Counted from the first letter of the stretch, positions 10,297-22,768 are shown. The stretch is DNA of 64,000 bases from Acidobacteriota bacterium (GCA_016196035.1 JACPYM010000066.1:1-64000); one strand, 5' to 3'. The notes: generated by a model from the letters alone, not told the origin. Translations and numbers: made by a program.

Positions 10297-11415
10297 CTAA
10301 ACAATCCACCCGCCGCCAACCACTACATCACCATCATAAAACACCGCTGCCTGTCCCGGCGTGACCGCGCGTTGTGCTTCATCAAACGCCACCAGCACGG
10401 AACCATCCACTTGTTGCGTTAGCGTCGCCGCCGCCTCTTCCGCACGCGAACGAATCTTGACCGTGACGCGCAATGGTTTGGTCAACGCGGCCACAGCGAT
10501 CCAATTGACGCGCCGCACGATCATGCTGGTCTTGAGCAAATCATCCACACCGCCAACCACCACGCGGTTGCGTTTGGCGTCCACTTCAATCACGTAAAGC
10601 GGATCAGGCGAAGAGATGCCCAGGCCGCGCCGCTGGCCGACGGTGTAACGATGAATGCCGGTGTGCCGGCCCAAGACCTGCCCGCTGACCGTGATGATTT
10701 CGCCCGGCGCGAGCGCGGCATTCAGCACCGGCAACGTCTTCACGTTCGGCTTTTCTTCGGCCAGATAGCGTTCGATAAATTGTGCGTAGTTGCCGTCCGG
10801 GATAAAGCAAATCTCCTGGCTTTCGGGTTTGTGCGCGGTCGGCAACCCGGCGGCGGCGGCGATGTTGCGCACTTCCTGCTTGGTCATTTCGCCGAGCGGG
10901 AACATGGCGTAGCGCAACTGCTCCTGCGTCAGTTCAAACAGGAAGTAGGATTGGTCTTTGGCGTGATTGACCGCGCGCAGCAACAGCCAGCGGCCCCGCG
11001 CTTCGTCGTATTGCACACGCGCGTAATGGCCGGTGGCGACTTTGGTGGCGTCGGCGGTCTTCGCCAATTCGACCAGCTTGTCGAATTTCAAAAACGAATT
11101 GCAGGCCACGCACGGGCTGGGCGTCAGGCCGTTGAGGTAGTTGTTGACGAACGGACTCACCACATCGCGCTCGAATTCATCTTCGAGATTAACGACGTAA
11201 AAGGGGAAGCCGAGCTTGTGTGCCACCGTGCGTGCGTCATACAGGTCGTCGAGCGAGCAGCAGCGCGACGGCAATGGTTCGCCGTCCGGCCCGACGTTGA
11301 TGCGGCGCTGGTTCCAGAGCTGCATCGAAAAGCCGACCAGTTCGTGTCCTTGTTGTTGGAGCAGCGCGGCAGTGGTTGAACTGTCAACGCCGCCGCTCAT
11401 GGCTACTGCGATCAT
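10297..11415 (-). CDS. mnmA: tRNA-specific 2-thiouridylase MnmA
   Basis: 372 residues, full length. The N-terminal PP-loop is [15 protein letters not shown] at residues 5-19. The two catalytic cysteines are seen in [13 protein letters not shown] and in [38 protein letters not shown] marks the central domain. The enzyme adenylates U34 of tRNA Lys/Glu/Gln and replaces O2 with sulphur passed on by the cysteine desulphurase relay. The upstream coiled-coil gene ends only 15 bases before it on the same strand, suggesting one transcript. Confidence 0.96.
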   Translation of the reverse strand: MIAVAMSGGVDSSTTAALLQQQGHELVGFSMQLWNQRRINVGPDGEPLPSRCCSLDDLYDARTVAHKLGFPFYVVNLEDEFERDVVSPFVNNYLNGLTPSPCVACNSFLKFDKLVELAKTADATKVATGHYARVQYDEARGRWLLLRAVNHAKDQSYFLFELTQEQLRYAMFPLGEMTKQEVRNIAAAAGLPTAHKPESQEICFIPDGNYAQFIERYLAEEKPNVKTLPVLNAALAPGEIITVSGQVLGRHTGIHRYTVGQRRGLGISSPDPLYVIEVDAKRNRVVVGGVDDLLKTSMIVRRVNWIAVAALTKPLRVTVKIRSRAEEAAATLTQQVDGSVLVAFDEAQRAVTPGQAAVFYDGDVVVGGGWIV

Positions 11416-11430
11416 AGATAAAATCTTCTT

Positions 11431-11757
11431 TCAACTTGGTCTGGTTTCAAGCATTGCCACCCGGCTAGCCAAATCAGCCCGCTCGCGTCGTTCGTTGAAA
11501 ATGTCATCACGTAACAGGCTAACATCGCGGCGAATTTCACGGACGTAATCTTCCAGCGCGCCCAATCGGTCTTCAATTCCGCCTATCCGGTTTTCTAATA
11601 CGGTAAAGCGTGCGTCAAAGTTGGCTGGCAAAGGTTGTGTGTCATACGCCTTTGCCTCAAGCCGCTCCATGCGCCCGTTTAACTCGCCCATGCCCCGGTG
11701 TAGCAAGAGCAGTAATTCACGGTCAGACAATTCTTGAGTATCGCTGTCTTCGGTCAT
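11431..11757 (-). CDS. Small coiled-coil protein of unknown function
   Basis: 108 residues from the ATG at 11757, preceded at a proper distance by AAGGA; a start at 11763 is possible. Longer versions of the frame overlap the divergent promoter region and read as unrelated hydrophobic sequence, so they are rejected. The protein is strongly charged and helical, with heptad-like [38 protein letters not shown] and [17 protein letters not shown]. No enzyme motif is visible. The same strand and a 15-base gap link it to mnmA. It diverges from the AAA+ ATPase gene across about 127 bases that must carry promoters for both directions. Confidence 0.65.
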   Translation of the reverse strand: MTEDSDTQELSDRELLLLLHRGMGELNGRMERLEAKAYDTQPLPANFDARFTVLENRIGGIEDRLGALEDYVREIRRDVSLLRDDIFNERRERADLASRVAMLETRPS

Positions 11758-11884
11758 TGGCATTTTCCTTTCGCTTGGCAACATCCTCGACACCCATGCT
11801 GTTTCCAACAATCCATTTCGGATGCTAAGATGCCCGCTCATATTAGCACACACCATCATCAATGCAGGGACTGAACTAGAAGAC

Positions 11885-12733
11885 ATGGCACAAACCAAAC
11901 CCAACAGCGGCACGCTCAAAACCGAACCCAAGAGCGCGACCATCGAAAAATATCTCATCAAAAAAGAGCCTTACTACCTCAACATCAAAGACGAAGCGAC
12001 GATCTTCGAGACGGCGTTTCAATCCAAACTGCCCGTGATGTTGAAAGGCCCGACCGGTTGCGGCAAGACGCGCTTTGTCGAAGCGATGGCCTACCGCCTG
12101 GGCCGCCCGCTGATCACCGTCGCTTGCCACGAAGACCTTTCGGCCACCGATCTGGTGGGTCGCTTCCTGATCGAAGCCGAAGAGACCGTCTGGCACGACG
12201 GCCCGTTGACCACCGCGCTCAAACACGGCGCGATCTGTTACCTTGACGAAGTCGTCGAAGCGCGCAAAGACACCATCGTGCTGATTCACCCATTGACCGA
12301 CGACCGCCGCGTGTTGCCTGTCGAAAAGCTGGGCCAGTTGTTACAAGCGCCTGATGAATTCATGCTCGTGACCTCGTACAACCCCGGCTATCAGAGCGTG
12401 CTGAAAGACTTGAAACAATCCACGCGCCAGCGCTTCCTTTCGATTGAATTTGATTACCCGACTGCCGACAAAGAGACCGACATCGTCGCGCACGAAGGCG
12501 GCGTCAACGAAGCCACCGCGCGCGACCTGGTCAAGATTGGCGAGAAGGTGCGCAACTTGAAAGGCCACGGCCTGGAAGAAGGTGTTTCGACGCGCTTGCT
12601 GGTGTACGCCGCGCAATTGATCGCCAAAGGCATTGACCCGGTGACCGCGTGCGATGTGGCGATTGCCAGCCCGATTACAGACGATGCCGAATTGCAGCGC
12701 GGGATTCGGGAGATCGTGACGACGGTGATTTAG
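11885..12733 (+). CDS. MoxR/NorQ/CbbQ-type AAA+ ATPase
   Basis: About 282 residues from the ATG at 11885; upstream codons back to 11822 are unlikely to be translated because they overlap the divergent promoter region. Walker A is GPTGCGKTR, Walker B is [10 protein letters not shown] and the arginine-finger segment is [11 protein letters not shown]. The insertions and the sequence [17 protein letters not shown] fit the NorQ/CbbQ branch of MoxR ATPases. These hexameric motors work with a large VWA partner (NorD/CbbO) to remodel or insert metal into a target protein. The expected partner is present at 14729-17857, but two restriction-modification-type genes now sit between them, all in one direction with gaps of 17, 1 and 9 bases. 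Confidence 0.9.
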   Translation: MAQTKPNSGTLKTEPKSATIEKYLIKKEPYYLNIKDEATIFETAFQSKLPVMLKGPTGCGKTRFVEAMAYRLGRPLITVACHEDLSATDLVGRFLIEAEETVWHDGPLTTALKHGAICYLDEVVEARKDTIVLIHPLTDDRRVLPVEKLGQLLQAPDEFMLVTSYNPGYQSVLKDLKQSTRQRFLSIEFDYPTADKETDIVAHEGGVNEATARDLVKIGEKVRNLKGHGLEEGVSTRLLVYAAQLIAKGIDPVTACDVAIASPITDDAELQRGIREIVTTVI

Positions 12734-12750
12734 CGACCAATGATGAAAGC

Positions 12751-13587
12751 ATGACGCCTTACAAGGAATTCACGCGGCGGTTCAAACTGCTGATCAGTAA
12801 GAACCCTCATCTCATCACGACAACCCTGAGTAACATTTTTACGATGAGGTTGATTGGCAACAAAACGTATGGCGACTTGGCCGAGATTGCCATTGCTGAA
12901 TTCATCAATCAGTTCATGTACGATTTCAAATCCGTGCACGTCGGCAAAGACCTGTACCGCTCCAAAGCGCACGAAGAAGACATCAAGATTATCAATGAAG
13001 TCACACGCGACGAGTTTCCAGTCAGCCTCAAAGCATATGGAGAAGGCCCATTACAACTTTCGACCGACAAAAACTTCATACTGTTTCCGGCCTTGCAGAA
13101 ATTTGGGCAGGTGATTGAAGGTGAACGGCAGCTTGGCGCGTTGTGGGCGTCTCCGGCCTTTCGTGATTTCGGCAGCCTGAATATCCTGCCTTTGATATAT
13201 GACGAAAGAAACAAACGCTGCAATATCCTGGTGTTTGATTACGAAGCGGCTAGGCTGAATGTGCAGCGCGTTGTCTTGGAAGATGAAGGCAAGGGCAGAA
13301 AGCATCCGGTCTATCGTTTCTACGATGGCGACGGTAACTATGTATGCGAGGTGCGTTATGGCGGCGGTACTGCCAACGCTTTGCAACGAGGGCTTTGGAC
13401 GCATACCAGAAATGGGTTGAAGTACTTTGATAGTGTGACTAACGGCTGGATTAGTTATTCCCACAGCCAAGTGTTGGTCAGACTCTTCTCGCACGCTCTG
13501 ATTGCCACCAACAGCGGGCATCAAGCCGCGCTAGATAATCTCAAAGAAGACATCGAATCACAGAAACAAACAGCGAGCCTTATCTGA
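12751..13587 (+). CDS. Probable type II restriction endonuclease
   Basis: 278 residues. The ATG at 12751 is the first start after the ATPase stop. I do not recognise the exact family. A candidate PD-(D/E)xK-like core is GDLAEIAIAEFINQF followed about 45 residues later by EFPVSLKAYGEGPLQLST, where the S-L-K triad after a beta strand would hold the catalytic Lys. The main argument is position: it lies one base before an adenine methyltransferase gene in the same direction, the standard type II pair. The region is visibly more AT-rich than its neighbours, in line with recent transfer. A non-nuclease accessory protein remains possible. Confidence 0.6.
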   Translation: MTPYKEFTRRFKLLISKNPHLITTTLSNIFTMRLIGNKTYGDLAEIAIAEFINQFMYDFKSVHVGKDLYRSKAHEEDIKIINEVTRDEFPVSLKAYGEGPLQLSTDKNFILFPALQKFGQVIEGERQLGALWASPAFRDFGSLNILPLIYDERNKRCNILVFDYEAARLNVQRVVLEDEGKGRKHPVYRFYDGDGNYVCEVRYGGGTANALQRGLWTHTRNGLKYFDSVTNGWISYSHSQVLVRLFSHALIATNSGHQAALDNLKEDIESQKQTASLI

Positions 13588-13588
13588 T

Positions 13589-14719
13589 ATGCAAGCACTT
13601 GCTTTATTTGATGACCTGGTTGTGACCGTTCCGAAAACGGAAGGGATTAAGTATGCTGGGTCTAAATTAAAGCTGTTGCCGCACCTCCTTTCGCTGGTTC
13701 AACAAGTCAATCCCAAAACGGTGTTTGATGGTTTTGCCGGGACTACTCGTGTTTCTCAAGCGCTGGCGCAAAGCGGTTACACCGTGATTGCCAATGACCT
13801 GGCGGTCTGGTCAGAAGTTTTTGCGACCTGCTATCTCTTGAATGATTACCCGGCTGCGCATTACAAAAGGTTGATAGACCATCTGAATCAGCTTCCACCT
13901 GAAGATGGCTGGTTTACCGAACTTTATGGAGGCGACGCATCTGAAGTTAGTTCCACTAGCCAGGATGGTCTCAAGAAACCATGGCAAAGCCACAACACAC
14001 GGCGGCTGGACGCGATACGAAATGAGATTGACGGTCTTGCCTTATCCAACGCGGAGCGCGCGGTGCTCTTGACCAGTTTGATTTTGGCACTGGACGAGGT
14101 TGATAGCACCTTGGGGCACTATGCGGCTTACCTGAACGAATGGTCACCGCGTTCTTACAACCGTTTGCGGCTCAAGGTGCCGCAGCTTATTCCCAAGCGG
14201 GCAGCACATTCAGTTCACCGCCAGGATGTCTTTGAATTGTTGGCTGATGTTGAGGCTGACTTGGCCTATTTTGATCCGCCTTATGGGTCTAACAATGAAA
14301 AGATGCCGCCCTCGCGGGTGCGTTATGCGGCTTATTACCACCTCTGGACAACAGTCTGCTTGAATGACCGCCCACCTGTGTTTGGCAAGGCTAAACGCCG
14401 TGCAGATACTTCGGACGTTGTTGCTCCCTCGGTTTTTGAAGAGTTTCGCTGTGATGCCAATGGGCATTTCATTGCGCTAGACGCCATTGAACGCCTGCTC
14501 AAGTTGACCAAAGCGAAACACATTATTTTGTCGTACAGTTCGGGTGGGCGGGCGACCGCCGCAGGCTTGAATAATGCGATCAGCGCGGCTGGACGGCTGG
14601 TTGATGTGATAGAAGTTGATTACCGCAAAAACGTCATGGCCGGTATGCGGTGGACTAACGAATGGGTGCGCGAGGCTGAAGCCCCCAATCGGGAGTTTCT
14701 TTTCTTAATCGAGAAGTAG
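13589..14719 (+). CDS. D12-class N6-adenine DNA methyltransferase
   Basis: 376 residues. Alpha-class motif order is visible: motif X as [14 protein letters not shown] near residue 21, motif I as [15 protein letters not shown] near residue 45 for S-adenosylmethionine binding, a target-recognition stretch, then motif IV as YFDPPYGSN near residue 226. This is the Dam/EcoRV/DpnIIA-like group that methylates the exocyclic amine of adenine. It would protect DNA from the nuclease encoded just upstream (one base between stop and start). Two sampled rows (13621 and 13921) carry 27 and 29 G+C of 60, against 33 and 43 in rows 14881 and 15121 of the following gene, so it looks acquired. The target sequence cannot be predicted here. 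Confidence 0.9.
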   Translation: MQALALFDDLVVTVPKTEGIKYAGSKLKLLPHLLSLVQQVNPKTVFDGFAGTTRVSQALAQSGYTVIANDLAVWSEVFATCYLLNDYPAAHYKRLIDHLNQLPPEDGWFTELYGGDASEVSSTSQDGLKKPWQSHNTRRLDAIRNEIDGLALSNAERAVLLTSLILALDEVDSTLGHYAAYLNEWSPRSYNRLRLKVPQLIPKRAAHSVHRQDVFELLADVEADLAYFDPPYGSNNEKMPPSRVRYAAYYHLWTTVCLNDRPPVFGKAKRRADTSDVVAPSVFEEFRCDANGHFIALDAIERLLKLTKAKHIILSYSSGGRATAAGLNNAISAAGRLVDVIEVDYRKNVMAGMRWTNEWVREAEAPNREFLFLIEK

Positions 14720-14728
14720 CGCTGTTTT

Positions 14729-17857
<3,129 letters not shown>

Positions 17858-17870
17858 CCTTCGTGACGCA

Positions 17871-18848
17871 ATGGAAATTAAGAACCAAATTCTTACCGGA
17901 GATTGCAAAGTAGTGATGCAGAAGTTTCCTGCCAACTGCCTCTCTGCTTGCATTACTGACCCGCCCTACAACTACGAATTCATCGGCCACAAATGGGACG
18001 CGGCGGAAATCGAAAGGCGAGTGAGTCGAGTACAAGACAGCAAAACCCTGGTTAAAAACATTCCCTATGGCAGCGGCCTGGCTGGTGGCGTAAGAAACGC
18101 ACGCTGGTATAACCGCGTCCGGCAAAACATTCTGGATTACGAAGAATGGTGTTACGAATGGGCGGTGGAACTATTCCGGGTTTGCAAAGAAGGAGCCGTC
18201 GTCGCGGCCTTCAACAGCACGCGCACGATGGCCCATTTGCAAGTGGCATTGGAGCGCGCTGGCTTTTATGCGCGGGATTGCATCGTTTACCGCCGCCCCA
18301 GCGGCATCCCGAAAGGTTTGAACCTGCAAGCAAAGTTAAAGCAGATGGGCGTCGAAGAACATCAGGAATGGGAAGGCTGGCATAGCTGTCTCAGGAGTGA
18401 ATGGGAAGCCATCGTGGTCGTGCAAAAGCCCCTCATCAACAATTATGTCGAGACCTTGTTGAAGAATGGCGTCGGGTTATTTCGTGCCCTCAATGAAGAC
18501 GGGTCGTTTCAATCTAACATCATCGAGAACATCCCGCGCGATGCCGAAGAGCAGGAAAATGTTCATTGCACCGTCAAACCCCTGGCCTTGATGGAAAAGC
18601 TGGTTCAAATGTTTGTGCCTGCCTCGCCAGAGCATCTGGTGCTTGATCCGTTTGCTGGCTCCGGGACAACGCTCGTAGCTGCCAAGAAGCATGGTTGCAG
18701 CTACGTTGGAATTGAAACTGTACCTGAGTATGTAGCGATAGCGAGAAAGCGGCTTGGTCAGATTGAGCGGCATAAGGTGACAAGAAAGAAAGCGCCCGCT
18801 AACGGCTTACCTTATACGCCGCCGCTTTGGCTTGAAGAAACTGTTTGA
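17871..18848 (+). CDS. Beta-class site-specific DNA methyltransferase (N4-cytosine or N6-adenine)
   Basis: 325 residues. Motif order is beta-class: motif IV ITDPPYNYEF near residue 25, a long target-recognition region, then VKPLALMEKLVQMF and motif I LDPFAGSGTTLVAAKKHGC near residue 260, followed by YVGIE. DPPY favours N6-adenine but does not exclude N4-cytosine. The gene runs on from the VWA gene in the same direction and converges with the nuclease gene at 18799-19362, overlapping it by 50 bases. It would be the protecting methylase of that second restriction-modification system. Confidence 0.9.
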   Translation: MEIKNQILTGDCKVVMQKFPANCLSACITDPPYNYEFIGHKWDAAEIERRVSRVQDSKTLVKNIPYGSGLAGGVRNARWYNRVRQNILDYEEWCYEWAVELFRVCKEGAVVAAFNSTRTMAHLQVALERAGFYARDCIVYRRPSGIPKGLNLQAKLKQMGVEEHQEWEGWHSCLRSEWEAIVVVQKPLINNYVETLLKNGVGLFRALNEDGSFQSNIIENIPRDAEEQENVHCTVKPLALMEKLVQMFVPASPEHLVLDPFAGSGTTLVAAKKHGCSYVGIETVPEYVAIARKRLGQIERHKVTRKKAPANGLPYTPPLWLEETV

Positions 18849-19362
18849 GGTCAAACCCTGTCAACTGCTGAATGAAATTGTAAGTAGCATTGCCCGTCAG
18901 CACCTGCCAACCGCTTAGCAGACAAGCGTTGATGGCATTCCCAAGATTATCCTCCCGCACGATCAACAAGATCGGTTGATAGTTCTGCTCAGTGAGCAAT
19001 TTTCCATAGCCCTTGAACTTCTTCAGTGTGCCGGAGTCGCCGGAGCCAATGCGGTATTTGGTGTCAATCGCTTGGCGATCAACGATAAAGTCGCAAGGCT
19101 CATCCGCTCCGATCCGCAAGGCTGGTTTGAAGCCTGGACAAGTCTGGCGGCATAGTTCAATCACCAGCCGTTGCCAGCACATGCCCAACTCGCGCCCCCA
19201 GTATTGACGGTTTTCCCGCTTCAACTCAGGCGTAATAGCAAAAGCCGCCATCAATAGATCAACCTCGTTGTTTTCTTCCTGGTAGGTTTTGCGGGAGAAC
19301 GAGTCCTGATATTGGCTCAGAATTTGGCCGAGGGAGGTTTCAATTTTTTCGCTTTCGTTCAT
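18799..19362 (-). CDS. Type II restriction endonuclease, ApaLI-like
   Basis: 187 residues. The segment EPCDFIVDRQAIDTKYRIG followed by GSGDSGTLKKFKGYGKLL has the D-x-K layout of PD-(D/E)xK nucleases (Asp in CDFIVD, Asp and Lys in IDTKY) and strongly recalls the ApaLI-like restriction enzyme family. QPILLIVRED continues the core fold. If the family assignment is right the site could be GTGCAC, but closely related nucleases can differ. The gene converges with its methyltransferase and overlaps the controller gene upstream by 23 bases, the usual C-R gene order in which the controller delays nuclease production. Confidence 0.75.
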   Translation of the reverse strand: MNESEKIETSLGQILSQYQDSFSRKTYQEENNEVDLLMAAFAITPELKRENRQYWGRELGMCWQRLVIELCRQTCPGFKPALRIGADEPCDFIVDRQAIDTKYRIGSGDSGTLKKFKGYGKLLTEQNYQPILLIVREDNLGNAINACLLSGWQVLTGNATYNFIQQLTGFDLKQFLQAKAAAYKVSR

Positions 19363-19579
19363 TGCGCTCTTTCAGGCAATCGCTCAATTTGACGCCTAAT
19401 GCTGCTGCGATGCGGTTGGCGTTGAGCAGCGTGATATTGCGTTCGCCACGTTCGACTGCGCCGATATAGGTGCGATGCAAGCCTGCCAGATCAGCCAGCG
19501 CTTCCTGCGATAAGCCTTGAGCAAGGCGTAATCTTTTGATGTTGTCGGCAAAAACTTGCGTCACATCCATACGCCACAT
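19340..19579 (-). CDS. XRE-family controller (C) protein of a restriction-modification system
   Basis: 79 residues from the ATG at 19579; an ATG at 19570 would give 76. The helix-turn-helix is RLRLAQGLSQEALADLAGLH followed by RTYIGAVERGERNITLLN, the standard XRE pattern, with the C-protein-like continuation ANRIAAALGVKL. The ending is very basic. It overlaps the nuclease gene and is preceded by a near-perfect C-box, so it should bind as dimers, first switch on its own operon and then limit it, giving the methylase time to act in a new host. Confidence 0.88.
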   Translation of the reverse strand: MWRMDVTQVFADNIKRLRLAQGLSQEALADLAGLHRTYIGAVERGERNITLLNANRIAAALGVKLSDCLKERNERKRKN

Positions 19580-19590
19580 TTAACCCCAGT

Positions 19591-19620
19591 GATGACTATC
19601 AGGCGACAGACTATGAGTAG
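19591..19620 (-). promoter_or_regulatory. C-box operator of the controller protein
   Basis: Read on the minus strand, the stretch contains ACTCATAGTCTGT, then CTGATAGTCAT. This follows the known two-site controller operator (GACTTATAGTCCGT ... GATTATAGTCA, as remembered for Esp1396I) almost position for position, including the spacing between the two AGTC half-sites. It ends 12 bases upstream of the controller gene start, where such boxes normally lie. Confidence 0.75.
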
Positions 19621-19685
19621 CATCGTGAATGTGCTACATTCCGCGCGGCTCAGAATTGGAGGGTTTGTCGTGAAGGAGTGGAGTG

Positions 19686-20480
19686 ATGAAGTTTGATGAG
19701 TTGGATGAAAAGATGCGCGTCTACGAAACCGCCCACGATCATTGCGCCGTGCCGGGGATGTTTCTGGCCGCGCGGATTGACGGGCGCAGCTTCACGCGGC
19801 TGACGCGCGAGGTGCAGCAGTTCGAGGCGCCCTTTGATGAACGCTTCCGCGATCTGATGGTGGCAACGACGGAGCATCTGATGCAGTGCGGCTTTCGGGT
19901 GATTTATGGCTACACGCAAAGCGATGAGATTTCGCTGCTGTTTCATCCGCTCGAAAATGCTTTTGGCCGCAAGCTGCGCAAGTACGATTCGATTCTGGCG
20001 GGCGAGGCGAGCGCGAAGTTCGCCTTGCTGCTGGGCGCGCACGCGGCGTTTGATTGCCGGTTGTCGTTGCTGCCCAATGCCGGGCTGGTGCGCGATTACT
20101 TCCGCTGACGCAACGAGGACGCGCACCGCAATGCGTTGAATGGCTGGTGTTACTGGACGTTGCGCAAGGACGGTTTGGATGTGACGCGGGCGACGAAGCA
20201 GTTGGAAGGCATGTCGGTGGCAGCCAAGAACGAGTTGTTGTTTCAACACGACATCAATTTCAACGACGTGCCGAACTGGCAAAAGCGCGGCAGCGGCTTG
20301 TATTGGGAAAGCTACGAAAAGCCTGCCCTCAATCCGCAGACGGGCGCACAGGTCTTTGCCCTACGGCGGCGCATCAAGGTAGATTACGAACTGCCGATGC
20401 GTGATGCTTACAGCGAGTTTGTGTTGAGTTTGTTAGCGCGGGAAACCGCCGTCACGCTTCAGCCCACACCTTATGAATAA
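19686..20480 (+). pseudogene. Thg1-like tRNA 3'-5' polymerase gene with an in-frame TGA
   Basis: Start ATG 19686 has AAGGAG seven bases upstream. The frame encodes the Thg1/TLP family: FLAARIDGRSFTRL with the first metal-binding Asp, GYTQSDEISLLFHP with the second metal site, and DAHRNALNGWCYWTLRK. Thg1-like bacterial enzymes add nucleotides in the 3'-to-5' direction to repair tRNA 5' ends. A TGA at 20106-20108 interrupts the frame between DYFR and RNEDAHRN. The same frame continues without shift to 20480. In homologues I expect Trp at this point (YFRWR), so one G-to-A change of TGG explains it. It could be a nonsense mutation, sequencing error or read-through. The stop overlaps the MFS gene by 8 bases. 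Confidence 0.8.
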
Positions 20481-21714
20481 AGTCTCCTGGCGATTGGTTT
20501 CGATTTTGGGAGCGTTGACGGCGTTCGGCTCGCTCTCGATTGATATGTATTTGCCGAGCTTTCCGACGCTCGAAAAAGAATTGCGCGCGAGCGGTTCCGC
20601 CGTCCAGTTTTCGCTGGCGGCGTTTTTTATTGGGCTGGCGTTGGGACAGGCGTTTTACGGGCCGTTGGCGGATCGGTTCGGGCGTAAGCGTCCGCTGTAT
20701 TTTGGCGTCGCGCTTTATGTGGTGGCGTCGGTGGGTTGCGCGTTGGCTCCGAATATCGAGAGCCTGATTGCGTGGCGTTTTGTGCAGGCTGTGGGCGGCT
20801 GCGCGGGGATCGTGATTGCGCGGGCGATGGTGCGCGATCTGTTCGATCACCATTCGTCAGCAAAGGTCTTCTCGTTGCTGGTGCTGGTGCTGGGCGTGGC
20901 GCCGATTCTGGCGCCGGTGCTGGGCGGCTATGTGCTGAAAGCTTATGGCTGGCGTGCGATCTTCGTGATTCTGGCGGTGTTTGGCGTGGGCTGTTTACTA
21001 GCGGCAATTTTCGGTTTGCAGGAGACGTTGCCGGAAGCGGCGCGGCATACACACGACAATCCGATTCGCACGGCAGTGCGCGTATATGGGCAGTTACTGG
21101 TTGACCGGCGGTTTAATGGTTATGCGCTGGCAGGTGCCGTGGCGCAGGCCGGGCTGTTTGCGTACATCTCGAATTCGCCGTTTGTGTTCATTCAGTTCTA
21201 TGGCGTGCCGGAGCAGGTTTTCGGAATCCTATTCGGTGTGAATGCATTTGGGTTGATCGCCGCTTCGCAAATCAATCATCGGCTGCTGGCGCGCTGGAAG
21301 CCGGATGAGATTTTGCATTGGGTAGTGTTGCTGATCGCATGTTTCGGCTTGGTGATGTTGCTGATGGCATGGACGCGCTTGGGCGGGATGTGGACGGTCT
21401 GGCCGCCGCTGTTTGCCTTTGTGTCGGCGCTGGGGTTTTCGTTCCCGAACATGATTGCGGGCGCGATGGCGCATCAGGCCGAACGTGCCGGGAGCGCTTC
21501 AGCGTTGGTGGGCACGTTACAGTTTGGGGCAGCGACGTTAGCAGGTTCACTGGTGGGCGTGTTTCATAATGCATCGGCGGTGCCGATGGCGGCGGTGATT
21601 GCGGGTTGTGGCTGTTTGGCGCTGTTGCTGCACCGGATAATGATTCAGCCTTTGGTGCGTGAATTGGGGCAAGTAGAGGTGGAAGAGGAAGTGGATTTAC
21701 AAATTGTGGATTGA
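20473..21714 (+). CDS. Bcr/CflA-family multidrug efflux MFS transporter
   Basis: 413 residues, twelve expected membrane helices. The N-terminal helix with LSIDMYLPSFPTLEKEL and the loop GQAFYGPLADRFGRKRPL are diagnostic of the Bcr/CflA branch of drug:proton antiporters. WRFVQAVGGCAGIVIARAMV and the helix-5 motif VLGVAPILAPVLGGYVL also match. The ending EVEVEEEVDLQIVD is acidic. The start overlaps the 3' end of the Thg1-like gene, so the two are likely cotranscribed. Confidence 0.92.
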   Translation: MNKVSWRLVSILGALTAFGSLSIDMYLPSFPTLEKELRASGSAVQFSLAAFFIGLALGQAFYGPLADRFGRKRPLYFGVALYVVASVGCALAPNIESLIAWRFVQAVGGCAGIVIARAMVRDLFDHHSSAKVFSLLVLVLGVAPILAPVLGGYVLKAYGWRAIFVILAVFGVGCLLAAIFGLQETLPEAARHTHDNPIRTAVRVYGQLLVDRRFNGYALAGAVAQAGLFAYISNSPFVFIQFYGVPEQVFGILFGVNAFGLIAASQINHRLLARWKPDEILHWVVLLIACFGLVMLLMAWTRLGGMWTVWPPLFAFVSALGFSFPNMIAGAMAHQAERAGSASALVGTLQFGAATLAGSLVGVFHNASAVPMAAVIAGCGCLALLLHRIMIQPLVRELGQVEVEEEVDLQIVD

Positions 21715-21720
21715 TGAGAC

Positions 21721-21817
21721 TGATGCGGTACCGGGAGCGGTAGCGACCGGGTTAGTCTGGCCTTGAGCCGATTGAATCAGAGGCTAACCCGGTCGCTACC
21801 GCTCCCAGTACTGCATC
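21721..21817. repeat. GAGCGGTAGCGACC-family palindrome
   Basis: The left arm 21721-21755 and right arm from 21784 are inverted copies with two or three mismatches; the innermost 24 bases match perfectly. The core GGGAGCGGTAGCGACCGGG recurs at 61745-61830 (both arms, in a gene) and as a single diverged arm at 47740-47773. Here it fills the gap between two convergent genes and may also serve as their terminator. Confidence 0.8.
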
Positions 21818-21820
21818 TTT

Positions 21821-22768
21821 TCACTTCGTCGGCGTAATTTCGACCTTCCGATACAGAATCTTGGTGTGATCGCCTTGCAGCATGATCGGGCCAGGCGCGG
21901 CTTCGTCGCTGTCGAGCGCACCGCCGGTGATGCCGGGGATGGTTTCGTTATCAATCAACGTTTGGCCGTTAAACACGACCGTGACTTTGCGACCCACCAG
22001 CGTGATGTCCAATGCTTGCCACTCACCAGGTTTCTTCGCCGCGTTCACCAGCGGTTTGAGCCAGCCGTACACCGCACCCATCCGCAAACTATCGAGCACT
22101 TGATCGAAGCCGTCGCTGATCTGCACTTCGTAACGCCCGCGCAGATAGACGCCGCTGTTGCCGTTGGGCACGGTTTGGAATTCGACGTGCGCTTTGAAGT
22201 CGGTGAATTTCTGCTGGCTGATGATGTCGGCGCAGGGTGTCTTGTTGGTCATAACGCCGTCGGCCACGCTCCAACAATCAGGGTGTAAGTTGTTGCGCAG
22301 CTTCCAGCCGGTCATGTCTTTGCCGTTAAAGAGTTGAATCGGCTTACCCCAGGCGACAGCTTTGCTTGGCGTCAGGGCGGGCGCGCGTTTGCCTGTCCAT
22401 TGAATCGTTTTGCCGTTTTCGTCAATCACCGTACCAACGAGTTGTTCACCGTTGAGTTTGCCGGTGAAGACGAGTTCTTTGGGCGCGACTTCGTATTGTG
22501 CGGGAATGACGATGGTGAGTTGGCCGTTGGCAAATTCGGCTTTGCTGGCGTAACGCATGCTGCCGAAGCGTCCTACGAAACTGGCCATCAATTCGTTCTC
22601 TTTGCGCAAACGGACTTCCAGCCAGGACGGATAGCTGACGCCGTCGGCGCCTTGCACGGTCAAATCCCAGCGGCCCAGCACGGTATCGGCAAAGCCGGGT
22701 GCATTTTGCGCACCGGCATTGATGGTCAAAAGGGTCAGCAAGCAAATTAGGGCAAGCGTTTGTTTCAT
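21821..22768 (-). CDS. DUF1080 (3-keto-disaccharide hydrolase-like) secreted protein
   Basis: 315 residues with a signal peptide (MKQTLALICLLTLLTINAGAQ). The C-terminal two thirds is the concanavalin-like DUF1080 fold: PIQLFNGKDMTGWKLR, FTDFKAHVEFQT, GNSGVYLRGRYEVQISD and GPIMLQGDHTKILYRKVEI. An N-terminal beta region of about 100 residues precedes it. Members include enzymes acting on 3-keto sugars; a glycan-related periplasmic or surface role is likely. A metallophosphoesterase gene lies upstream on the same strand. Confidence 0.88.
   Translation of the reverse strand: MKQTLALICLLTLLTINAGAQNAPGFADTVLGRWDLTVQGADGVSYPSWLEVRLRKENELMASFVGRFGSMRYASKAEFANGQLTIVIPAQYEVAPKELVFTGKLNGEQLVGTVIDENGKTIQWTGKRAPALTPSKAVAWGKPIQLFNGKDMTGWKLRNNLHPDCWSVADGVMTNKTPCADIISQQKFTDFKAHVEFQTVPNGNSGVYLRGRYEVQISDGFDQVLDSLRMGAVYGWLKPLVNAAKKPGEWQALDITLVGRKVTVVFNGQTLIDNETIPGITGGALDSDEAAPGPIMLQGDHTKILYRKVEITPTK

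Noticed and set aside
20106-20108. TGA as a selenocysteine codon
   Set aside because: The expected residue is Trp, not Cys, and no SECIS-like hairpin was evident just downstream.
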